This document shows positions 34,101 through 46,100 of a DNA stretch of 64,000 nt, in pieces. This stretch comes from Limnomonas spitsbergensis (Eukaryota; Chlorophyta; Chlorophyceae; Chlamydomonadales). The stretch's first letter is position 1, and each line of letters opens with the position of its first letter. The notes beneath the pieces were generated by a model that was given only the letters and a program-made list of their open reading frames with translations, searched no databases and was not told where the DNA came from. A program made the position numbers and the translations under genes. The stretch covers positions 1,166,001 to 1,230,000 of the forward strand of contig JAYJMM010000090.1 of the NCBI GenBank assembly GCA_037349105.1, in the 5' to 3' direction.

Positions 34101-37100
34101 CCTCCCCCCCCTTCTTGCTCCCCCTCCTTTTCCCCCCCCCCCTCACCCCCCCCTCCCTGTCCCTCCCCGCTTCCCTGCCTCCCCTTTCTGCCCCCTCCCC
34201 ACTCTAGCTCACCTGCACGCGCGAGGTCCGTCCAATGAGCGACCACTTGAGCTCATTGCGCGACGGCCCCTTGCGCCCCAACGCCGTGAACTGGTCTTCA
34301 TTCTCCCCGATGTCCTCATAGGCATCCCCCGCGGCGACGCTGTCCATAGTGGCAGAGGCAGAAGCACGGCGGCGGCTGCGGGCCAGGGTATGGCGCGTCT
34401 CCGTTTGGCTGTCCTCGGAGCTGCCTGCGAAGACGGATTTGGGAGGCGATACGGGCAAACGGGAGGTTTCATGCTATCGGCAAAAAGGATGAGGCTCAGA
34501 CAAGTCATGCCACCAGCAAAAAGGGTCAGGATCCGATCGACCAGGCTCAGATAGGTCATGCCACCGGCAATAAGGGTCAGGATCCGAACGATCAGGCTCG
34601 GAAGCATCATGCTCAGAACAATCATGCTCAGACAAGTCATGCTCAGAACGATCAGGCTCAGACAGGTCATGCTCAGAACAATCAGGCTCACACAAGTAAA
34701 ACAAGTCATGCTTCCGAACAATCAGGCTCACACAAGTAAAACAAGTCATGCTTCCGAACAATCAGGGTCACACAAGTAAAACAAGTCATGCTCCCGAACA
34801 ATCAGGCTCACACAAGTAGAACAAGTCATGCTCCCGGACAATAAGTCATAAGAAGGTTATGCTCCAAACGCTCAGGCTGAGAAACGTCATGCTCATAATG
34901 ATCAGGCCCGATGAAGCCATGCCACGAGGTGTCTGGCCAGGAGGGTTCATCCTAGGAAAGGTCGCGCTACCAGCACGGAGGCTCAGGCTCCGAACGTCCG
35001 TTCACACCTTCGGCGGCTTCCAACTGCTTGTACGACCGGCTCTGTCGCCTGCTGCCCGAGAGACGAGGGCCGCCCCCGCTCCCCATAGGGCCGCCTCCGC
35101 TCCCCCTAGGGCCGTTTCCACTCCCTCGGAAGCCCCCTGCCGTGCTGCCGCCGCTGCCCCTGCGGTTGTCGGACGGCCGACTACCCCGGAGGTTTTCTGA
35201 CATGCGACTTCCCACGCTGCCTCTCCCCAGGCACTCGGAACCACCGTGAAGGCTGCGAGCATTATTATGAGGGTTTGCGGTTTAGGGTTTAGGGTTTAGG
35301 GTTAAGGTGGGCGCCAGTGGGTACCATTGCGTTAGGAAGCGACAGACAAAGGGCAGCAGTTTGTCCTCTGAGAGGCGGCTGCCCAACCTGGCCCTCCACA
35401 GGTACTCCAAGCCACCGTGCAGGCTGCGAGCAGGAGGTGGGCTTAGGGTTCAGGGTTCAGGGTTAAGGTGGGCCCAGCCTGGCTCAGCCAGGGGCAAGTG
35501 CGTTAGGAAGCGACAAGCAAGGGGCAGCGGGTTATCCTCAAAGAGGCGGCTGCCCACGCTGGCCCTCCCCGGGTACTCCGAGCCGCCGGGCAAGCTGCGA
35601 GCATTATTAGGTGGGTTTGCAGTTTGGGGTTTTAAGGGTTCAGGTGGGCGCCAGCCTGGCTCAACCAGGTGTGGGCGCGTGAGGAAGCGACAGGTAGGGG
35701 GCAGCGGGTTGCGGGTGGGAGCGGGTGGGAGCAGGTGGGAGCAGGAGGGAGCAGGTGGGAGCAGGTGGGAGCAGGTGGGAGCGGGTGGGAGCGGGTGGGA
35801 GCAGGAGGGAGCAGGTGGGAGCAGGAGGGAGCAGGTGGGAGCAGGTGGGAGCAGGTGGGATCAGGTGGGAGCAGGTGGGAGCAGGTGGGATCAGGTGGGA
35901 TCAGGTGGGAGCAGGTGGGAGCGGGTGGGAGCGGGTGGGAGCAGGAGGGAGCAGGTGGGAGCAGGTGGGAGCAGGTGGGAGCAGGTGGGAGCAGGAGGGA
36001 GCAGGTGGGAGCAGGTGGGAGCAGGTGGGAGCAGGTGGGAGCAGGTGGGAGCAGGTGGGAGCAGGTGGGAGCAGGTGGGAGCAGGTGGGAGCAGGTGGGA
36101 GCGGGAGGGAGCGGGTGGGAGCAGGTGGGAGCGGGTGGGAGCAGGAGGGAGCAGGTGGGAGCAGGTGGGAGCAGGTGGGAGCAGGAGGGAGCAGGAAGGA
36201 GCAGGTGGGAGCAGGAGGGAGCGGGTGGGAGCAGGAGGGAGCAGGTGTGAGCAGGTGTGAGCAGGAGGGAGCGGGTGGGAGCAGGAGGGAGCAGGAGGGA
36301 GCAGGTGTGAGCAGGTGTGAGCAGTTGTGAGCAGGAGGGTGCAGGAGGGAGCGGGTGGGAGCAGGAGGGAGCAGGAGGGAGCGAGTGGGAGCAGGAGGGA
36401 GCAGGTAGGAGCAGGTGTGAGCAGGAGGGAGCGGGTGGGAGCAGGAGGGAGCAGGAGGGAGCAGGTGTGAGCAGGTGTGAGCAGGTGTGAGCAGGAGGGA
36501 GCAGGTGGGAGCAGGTGCGAGCAGGTGTGAGCAGGAGGGAGCAGGAGGGAGCGGGTGGGAGCTGGAGGGAGCAGGAGGGAGCGGGTGGGAGCCTGGCAGT
36601 TTTCTTTCGAGTTAGGAGCCAGGCAGATTACTGCTTTAGGTTGGAGCCAAACGTGTTTTTAGGTGAGAGCCAGACAGTTTTAATAAGGTGAGAACCGTTT
36701 ACTGGTATGTTATATAATAATAATAATAAAATATAAAACATGTGTTGCACAAGAACTCGCTTGAGGCTTGGGAGCATGACCAGCATGCCCGCCATCTTTT
36801 AAATGTGATAGGCAAATAAATAACTCAAGAGCCATACAGCAGGAGTCCAACCTGAGACTTGGCAGAATGGCCAGCACATCCGCTATTTTTCAGGATGGCG
36901 AAATAAAATAAAATAAAAATAGGCCTGCAAGCAAAACGCCCACCTGAGATGAGGCAGCATGGCCTGCATGGCTGCTATTTTTCAGAATGGCGGATCAACG
37001 AAATCAGACAAATCAATTTAAATAGGACCGTAAGCCAAACGCCCACCTAAGATGACCAGCATGTCTGCTATTTTCAGAATGGCAAGATAAAATATAAAAT

Positions 37101-40100
37101 AAATGGGCTCTGGAGCCAAACACCCACCTTAGGCTAGGCAACATGTCCCGCACGTTTGCAATGTGTCAGAATGGTGCGGCAAACATAAAAACTCCACCGA
37201 ACGCTTAACTTAGGCTTGGCAGCATGGCCAGCACATCCGCTACATTTCAGAATGGCAAATGAATAACAAAATAAATACAAAAAAGGCCTATATGCAAAGC
37301 GCTCACCTGAGGCTTGGCAGCATGACCAGCACATCTGCTATTTTTCAGAATGGTAAACAAATGACATATATAAGTTAAAAAAAGCCCTTGAGCCGAACGC
37401 CCACCTTAGGCTTGGCAGCATGACCAGCACGTCGGCAATCTCCGAGGCATGCTGGAAAAGCCTGAGGAGCAGAGCAAAGGCAAAGGGGTTGGGGCAAGGT
37501 GGAGACAAGTTGTGGGGGTTTCAGACGGAACAGGGTCGGCAAGATAATATTTCTCCCGGCAAGGAAATATTTCTCCCGGCAAGGAAATATTTCTCCCGGC
37601 AAGGAAATATTTCTCCCGGCAAGGAAATATATCTCCCGGCAAGGAAATATTTCTCCCGGCAAGGAAATATTTCTCCCGGCAAGGAAATATTTCTCCCGGC
37701 AAGGAAATATTTCTCCCGTCAAGAAAACATCCCCCCCCCCCTCACAAGACAAGGTGGAGTTGTTGGTGCTCTCTCTGCAGGTACATAGGATGACCCAGAT
37801 AAGTACTGGCAGTCGAGTTTGAACATGCAGTGGCGTTTCGTAATCGGCCGTACGACACGTGTTCACATCACAAGACAAGGTGGTGTTTAGGGTTTGCGGT
37901 TTAGGGTTGGACATGTGGAGTTGGACATGTGGAGTTGGACATGTGGAGTTGGACATGTGGAGTTGGACATGTAGACACACACACGCGCACCTCAGTGCCT
38001 CTGAAAGCGACGAGCCGTCGTAAGCCGTTTCTGCAGCCCGCAGCCAGTACTCAACCGCCTTGAGGCCACACGCAGCTTCTTGGGAACCACTGAAGGCCTG
38101 GGGGGCACAGATTAGGGTTTAGGGAGGTCAGGGTTTTATGTCTAGGGCTTTCCGCTCAGATTAATAGAAACCCTGAACCTTCCAGGTCACACACAGACTC
38201 CCTGACAGAGGGTTTAGGGTTAAGGGTTCGGGTAAAGGGTTATGTTTTGGTTCTTATCGCTGGTTCCCCACCCGGTTCGCTCTGCCCGGCCCTGTCGAAA
38301 AGGCTGTGGGTGGCTGTGTTAACTTTATAACCACAACAGTTTGGTGGGCAGAGCGGAATTTGTGGCAGAGAGAGATTACTAGCACAGCTTTGGGGTTCAT
38401 AGACCCCAAACCCTGATCCTTCCTGGTCACACACAGCCTCACGGGCCCCTTGACAGTCAGATAGACAGCGGGATTCGGGATGGAAAAAAAGAGTGTCCCC
38501 CTCTTTAAACCCCACCGGAAATAAATGCCCCCCCCCACCACCAAAATTCCTACCTGAAAAAGAGTGACACCCTCTTCAAACCCTACCTAGAATAAAGTGT
38601 CCCCCCCCACACAAATCCTACCTGAAAAAGAGTGTCCCCCTCCTCAAACCCTACCTAGAATAAAGTGCCCCCCCCCCACAAATCCTACCTGAAAAAGAGT
38701 GTCCCCCTCCTCAAACCATACCTATAATTAAGTGTCCCACCCCCCCACAAATCCTACCTGAAAAAGAGTGGCACCCTCTTCAAACCCTACCTAGAATAAA
38801 GTGCCCCCCCACCCCCTCATATCCTACCTGAACAGAGTGAGCCCCCTCTTCAAACCCTTTCTTATACAAAGTGCCCCCCCCCCCAAAATCCTACCTGGTT
38901 CCAGTGGTAGGCGATGGTTGTCAACGCTCCGACATTACTCTCCTCCACATAGCGCTCCAGCTCCTAGGAGATAGGGTTAAGGTCCGGGGCTGAGGTTGGG
39001 GTAGGGTTCAGGGTAAAGGTGATATTGGGGGTTTGGAGTTTAGGGTCGAGGTGACATTGGGGACGATAGGGTTTAGGGTTTATGTGACATTCAAATTGAC
39101 AGTTCACCTGCACCAGCTGCTCATGCAGCTGCCGCCGCTGGTAGTGCGGCAGCACCTTGTACATAGCTGTTTAAATTTGAATTCAAATTGAAAGCTCACC
39201 TGTGCTAGCTGGGCGTGTAGCTGCCGCTGCTGGTAGTGCGGCAGCTCCTCGTACACACGTACTTGAATTTGAATTCAAATTGAAAGCTCACCTGTGCCAG
39301 CTGTGCATGTAGCCGCCGCTGCTGGTAGTGCGGCAGCACCTCGTACACAATTGCCTAATTTTGAATTCAAATTGAAAGCTCACCTGCACCAGCTGTGCGT
39401 GCAGCCGCCGCCGCTGGTAGTGCGGCAGCACCTCATACACAATTGTATACATTTGAATTCAAATTGAAAGCTCACCTGCGCCAGCTGTGCGTGCAGCCGC
39501 CGCCGCTGGTAGTGCGGCAGCACCTCGTACACAATGTCCCGCTCTACCATGTTAAACTCCCATGCTCCCTCAGTGGCCCCCGGCCGCAGCAAGTTGGCGC
39601 GCTCCAGCTCAACCAGGTGCGTCAGCAGCTCCTCCCTGCATTCGGATTCGAATTCAAATTCATTTTTTTTTAAACCAAACAAAAGTGCCTTTCATCTGGC
39701 AAGAAGTTTGCATGGATCTGGCTGTGCAGGCCACCCTTGAGGGCTCAGCGTTTGTCATAAAACATGTCCATGCGGGGGGAAATATACTGCTCGTTAGAGG
39801 AGAAGGGGAAATATACTATCCAGGCTGTAGGGCCTATATCCTTTTAGGGCTTAAGCGTATAGATCTTAAGCCGCTTTGACGCTTTGATTCCAAATGCCAG
39901 TCCGGAAATCCTCACGAAATGGAAGCTTCGGAGCAGCTCCAGATCCACGTCCTGGATCCTCCGTGGATCCTGCTGGATCCACGGAGGATTCTCCAGATCC
40001 ACGTCCTGGATCTACGTTATGCCCCATCACCAATGCCGGCAAAGGCGGTCCACTACAAAGTCAAACAAGCACTGCGACACACGCCCTCCTTGTCCCTCTG

Positions 40101-43100
40101 TAGCGTTCTTACCAGTTAGACCAAAGGATCCAGATGTAGTTAACGCCCTCTTAGGTTATCAGGATCGTTACACCCTCCCTGTGTGTCGCCTTGTCCGCAC
40201 CAGGATTATTCAAACCAAATTCCCCACCCCACCCACACACCCACACACCTCGTCACCTTCACCAGCTGGAAGCTGCGGAGCACCACCGACGCCACCATAG
40301 GTGATCTAGTGCAAACTCAAACAAGCGCTGCGATGCACGCCCCCCTTGTCCCTCCCTGTGTGCCGCCTCGAGCGCAGACGCGCTGCCTTGACCACACCAA
40401 GATTACACAAACCGAATTCTACACACACACACACACACACCTCGTCATCTTCACCGGGTGGAAGCTGCGGAGCACCTCCAGATCCACGTTCTGCCCCATC
40501 ACCGACGCGACCTTGAGGCACAGCTGCACTCTCGGAGGCAAGCGGTCCATGCGCTGGAGAATAACCTGCTGCAAGCTGATGTTCCTGATCATCATGTTGA
40601 AGCCGACGCCGCCAGACCCGGCCGCCCCGCCCGCGCCTGTTGCCACAGCCGCCTGGGTACGGAATGTGCATGGGGGGGAGGGTGGGGGCGCATGGGAGAG
40701 ACCGTTGAGAATGTGCATGGGTGGGGTGGATGCATTGAAAAGGTGTAGGGGGGGGGCACATGGGGGGGTGGAGGCATTGACAATGTGCATGGGCCTGTGT
40801 ATGGGAGGGTGAAAGCATTGAGAATGTGCATGGTGTTGGGGCACTGCACATGGGGTATTGAAAGCAAGGGCAAGAGCATCAAGAACCCCCAAGTTGGCCT
40901 CCTCCTGATCCAGGTATTATAAACTATAATCTTCACCCTCCACCCTCCACCCTCCTGCAAGTTGGCCTCCTCCTGATCCAGGTTTGAGGATTCATACTCT
41001 AAACCCTCCACCCTCCTGCAAGTTGGCCTCCTCCTAATCCAGGTTTGAGGATTCATACTCTAAACCCTCCACCCTCCACCCTCCTGCAAGTTGGCTTCCT
41101 CCTGATCCAGGTTTGAGGATTCATACTCTTAACCTTACACCCTACACCTACCTGCATGGTGGCCTCCTGCTGATCCAGGTTTGAGGATTCATACTCTTAA
41201 CCCTACACCCTACACCCACCTGCATGGTGGCCTCCTGCTGATCCAGGTTTGAGGATTCATACTATAAACCCTACACCCTACACCCACCTTCATGGAGGCC
41301 TCCTGCTGATCCAGGTACTCGACCATCTTCTCTATGTACAGCGGCATGCCCGCGGTCTTCTCAAGCACGGCTTGGATGTAGGACGGCGGGTACGGGATTG
41401 AGCTGACGGCCTGGCATGGGGGGGGAGAGGGGTGCATGGGGATGCATGGGGGGGCATGGGGGGGGAGGATGGGATTGAGCTGACGGCCTGGCATGGGGGG
41501 GGGAGAGGGGTGCATGGGTGCATGGGAGGGGTGGGGCTCGTTTTAGCCCAGGTACAGCAAGCACGAAGACGGCGGGTACGAGATTGAGCTGACGGCCTGG
41601 CATGGGGGGGGGAGAGGGGTGCATGGGTGAATGGGAGGGGTGGGGCTAGTTTTAGCCCAGGTACAGAAAGCACGAAGACGGCGGGTACGGGATAGAGCTG
41701 ACGACCTGGCATGGGGGGGGAGCGGGGTGCATGGGGATGCATGGGGGGGCATGGGGGGGGAGGATGGGATTGAGCTGACGGCCTGGCATCATGGGGGGGG
41801 GCATGGGGGAGAGAGGATCGGCTAATTTAACCCCATGTTCGGCCAGCCATGCTGCTTCGGCCACAATTCGTAGGCCAGTCCAGACTTGGTCTCATTCGGG
41901 CTTTTGGCGGCCGCTGGGCGGCCTGCCAAAGTTAAGCTCATAGCAACAACAAAAAAATGGCAACACACCCCCACCATCAGGCTCCTACCCGCGTCACCTC
42001 TTCCCCGCTTAATTTACTCCTCGGCCAATAGTCGAGGAGACATGGCTTGCAGTCTGGTATTTTGTCACTGGGGGGGGGGGGATGTTTCAGATAGACGTGT
42101 CTAAGCACAACCCTCTGGTTACCAAGAGTCCCCTGTCACTGGCCGATTTGTATCACACCCTCCTTCAGGCTCCTATACCTGCATCAGCTCCCTCGTCTGC
42201 TCAAAGTTGAACGGCTTAAGCTGCACGTGCAGCGTGGACTCGAGCCGCAGCAGCTGCCCAACCGCGGTGTCCGCCATCCGCTGTGCCAGCGCCTGACGCT
42301 TGTCTACCTCACGTCGCTTGGAGCCAGGCCGTCTGAGTAAAGGGTGTAGGGTTTAGGGTTTGAGGGTTAAGGAATTTAGATTGAGGGCTTCGTTATGTGG
42401 TGCTTGTTTACCTCGCGCCGCTTGGAGCTAGGCCGCCTGGGTGAAGGGATTAGGGTTAAAGGATTGAGGGAAAGGGTTAAGGGATTTAGGTTGAGGGTTA
42501 AGTATTTGGCGCTTCCACATCACGTCACTTGGAGCCAGGACACCTGGGTTCAGGGGGCAGGTGGGTCGGTGGGAGCATGATTGAGGGGAGCCAGGCTGCC
42601 TTGTTTGGAGGGGGAGTGTCCATAGTGCAAAAAATTGGGTTCAGGGTATTTCAGCCGCTGAAACCTCAACCTGAATCGCATCTGACACACATGCTTGAAC
42701 CTCGATTGCTGAAACACCCTAAACCCTCAACCCTACACACTGGACCTTGCACCTCAATTTCGGCTAAAACATCCTGAACCTGAACGCTTAACCCTAAATC
42801 CGAACCCTAATTCGTGCCCCACCTGGCCGCAATGACCAGCACGAGGTCCGCTGCCCGGATCAGCAGCTGCCACGACCAGGAATCAAACTCGTGGATGTTG
42901 TCCAGCAGCAGTACGATGGGGCCGTATAGCTGTACAAACTGATGCAGTACGTGCAACAGACACACCTGCAGAGAAGGGACGTTTAGGGTTAAGGATTCAG
43001 GGTTTATGGTTCAGGGTTAAGGATTTAGGGTTCCTGGGGGGGGGGGGGGGGGGCGAGGGGCTAAATCAAGATAAATTAATTGAAGGGAGCAATCTGTCCT

Positions 43101-46100
43101 ACTAAAAGGGGTGGCTGCACCCGTATATGGGGTTGGTATATACGCGTATAAACTGATATTACCCTATTAAGGGGTTTTAAGGAATCTGTGTTGCAGGTTT
43201 ACTGTTTAGGGTTTAGGAGGCAGCCTGTCCTGTACCCCCGACAGCTGCCGCAAGATGAATCCCAACAACTGCTACCTGCCCGGAGTGGGGTGAAAACAAC
43301 TGCCACCAGCACAGCAAACAGAAAATCCCAACAACTGCCACATGCCCGGAGTGGGGTGAAACCAAATGCCACCAGCCCACCGTACAAAAACCCCAGCAAC
43401 TGCCACCGGCCCAGTGCATGGAAAACCCCGACAACTACCACCAGCTCAGTATACAGATAACCCCAACAACTGCCACCAGCTCAGTATACAGATAACCCCA
43501 ACAACTGCCACCAGCTCAGCATACAGATAACCCCAACAACTGCCACCAGCTCAGTATACAGATAACCCCAACAACTGCCACCAGCTCAGCATACAGATAA
43601 CCCCAACAACTGCCACCAGCTCAGCATACAGATAACCCCAACAACTGCCACCAGCTCAGCATACAGATAACCCCAACAACTGCCACCAGCTCAGTATACA
43701 GATAACCCCAACAACTGCCACCAGCTCAGCATACAGATAACCCCAACAACTGCCACCAGCTCAGTATACAGATAACCCCAACAACTGCCACCAGCTCAGC
43801 ATACAGATAACCCCAACAACTGCCACCAGCTCAGCATACAGATAACCCCAACAACTGCCACCAGCTCAGCATACAGATAACCCCAACAACTGCCACCAGC
43901 TCAGCATACAGATAACCCCAACAACTGCCACCAGCTCAGCATACAGATAACCCCAACAACTGCCACCAGCTCAGTATACAGATAACCCCAACAACTGCCA
44001 CCAGCTCAGCATACAGATAACCCCAACAACTGCCACCAGCTCAGCATACAGATAACCCCAACAACTGCCACCAGCTCAGTATACAGATAACCCCAACAAC
44101 TACCACCAGCTCAGTATACAGATAACCCCAACAACTGCCACCAGCTCAGTATACAGATAACCCCAACAACTACCACCAGCTCAGTATACAGATAACCCCA
44201 ACAACTGCCACCAGCTCAGTATACAGATAACCCCAACAACTGCCACCAGCTCAGCATACAGATAACCCCAACAACTGCCACCAGCTCAGTATACAGATAA
44301 CCCCAACAACTGCCACCAGCTCAGCATACAGATAACCCCAACAACTGCCACCAGCTCAGCATACAGATAACCCCAACAACTGCCACTAGCAAATAGCAAC
44401 ATTAAGGGCCTGACTTATGTGTACCTGCATCTCACGCAGAAGTGTGGACGTGCCAGGAGCCATGCCCATGCCTGCCTGTGGAGCAGCCTGCGTGAACGCA
44501 GGCAGGCCCTCTGTTGACTTCCGCCCCATGTCCAGCGACATGCCTGATCCAAAAGGGCAGAACGCCTGTGTAGTGACAGGGCGGGAGGGTGAGGGTTTTG
44601 GGTGCAGGCATATGCCAGCCAGTGCAGCGACAGGGTGTGTCAATCGACCAAATATCAGGAAATTTGTGGATAGAAACCTGTGTCTCAAACACCCCCCCCC
44701 CAGTGACAATATACCAGACTGCAAGCCACCTCTTCTCTTGTACGGCGCAAGCTCCCCCCTGTCTCCCCCCTATTCCCTCAGTTACACCTAGCTTCCACCA
44801 GCTTCCTTCTGTCTCCCCACTATCCCCCTAGCTTATCCCAGCTTCCCCCTGACCTCCCCCCCCTCTATCCCCCCTAGCTCCCCCCAACTTCCCCCAGCTT
44901 CCTCCAGGTTCCTTCACCCCCCCTGTATTCACCCAGCCCCCTACCTTACCCCATCTTCGCCCCTATTCCCCACATGCCCCCTCCCCATTCCTCACAGCTT
45001 CCCCTAGCTTCCCTCAGCTCCCCCAGGTTCCCTCAGCTTCCCTCAGCTTCCCCCAGGATCCCTCAGCTTCCCCCAACTTCCCTCAGCTTCCTCTCAGCTA
45101 CCCTACCGCATTCAACGCTGCCTTGGATATCGGTAAATGGCCATGCTGCGTGGGTGATGACAAAGGAAGCTGCAGGGGAGGCATGATCAATATATATGAA
45201 GAGTGAGAGAAAGTGAGAGAGTGAGAGAGAAAGTGAGAGGGAATGAGATATAGGCATTCCAAGTTCCCAAATGGAAGAACACGATGGCCCAGCACTGACG
45301 CCCATGCGAATTCCCGATTCTCCCAGTCAGCCAGCCAGCCAGCCAGCCAGCCAGATCATGTTCTGGTCATAATTCAAGGATTAGTTCCAGCGCAGAGTCC
45401 TCAACCATTCATCTTGATCGGCCTCAGGGTCCTTAACCCTAAACCCCATGCGTCGTGGTCTTGGGTGCGGTCCTAAAACCTCAAACATCTGGGTCCGGGT
45501 GGGGTCCCCCCAACCACATGGAAGGAGGCCCCCTTGCAGAGACACACTTAAAACCAAAGTAGCCATGTCCCATGCTTTCACAATAAATTCCCGCTTCCTT
45601 AATCCAAGCACTCGCTTGCATAAATATGTTTACATCTTTAATCAAAGGCATGTCATGTCATCATGTGCTTAAATGAACACAACGATGGCCGCACGGATGT
45701 GACATTGGCCCAGGCAGCACTGTTTCCTAAATACACGTTCCTCTTACATAGCACAGCTTTTTCTGTTTTTTCCGTATCCTATCGTACCCTATCCTATCCT
45801 ATCGTACCCTATCGTACCCTATCGTATCGTATCGTATCCTATCGTATCCTATCGTATCGTATCGTATCGTATCGTATCCTATCGTACCCTATCCTATCGT
45901 ATCGTATCCTATCGTATCCTATCGTATCATATCGTATCGTATCGTTTCCTATCATATCGTATCCTATCGTACCCTATCCTATCGTATCGTATCCTATCGT
46001 ATCGTATCCTATCCTATCGTATCCTATCGTATCCTATCGTATCCTATCGTACCCTATCCTATCGTATCCTATCGTATCCTATCGTACCCTATCCTATCGT

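Noticed and set aside
43400..44395. Possible CRISPR array (35-bp units)
   Set aside because: Units are contiguous with no unique spacers, in a eukaryotic intron with no cas genes. The same reasoning rejects the 34-bp, 28-bp and 20-bp arrays.
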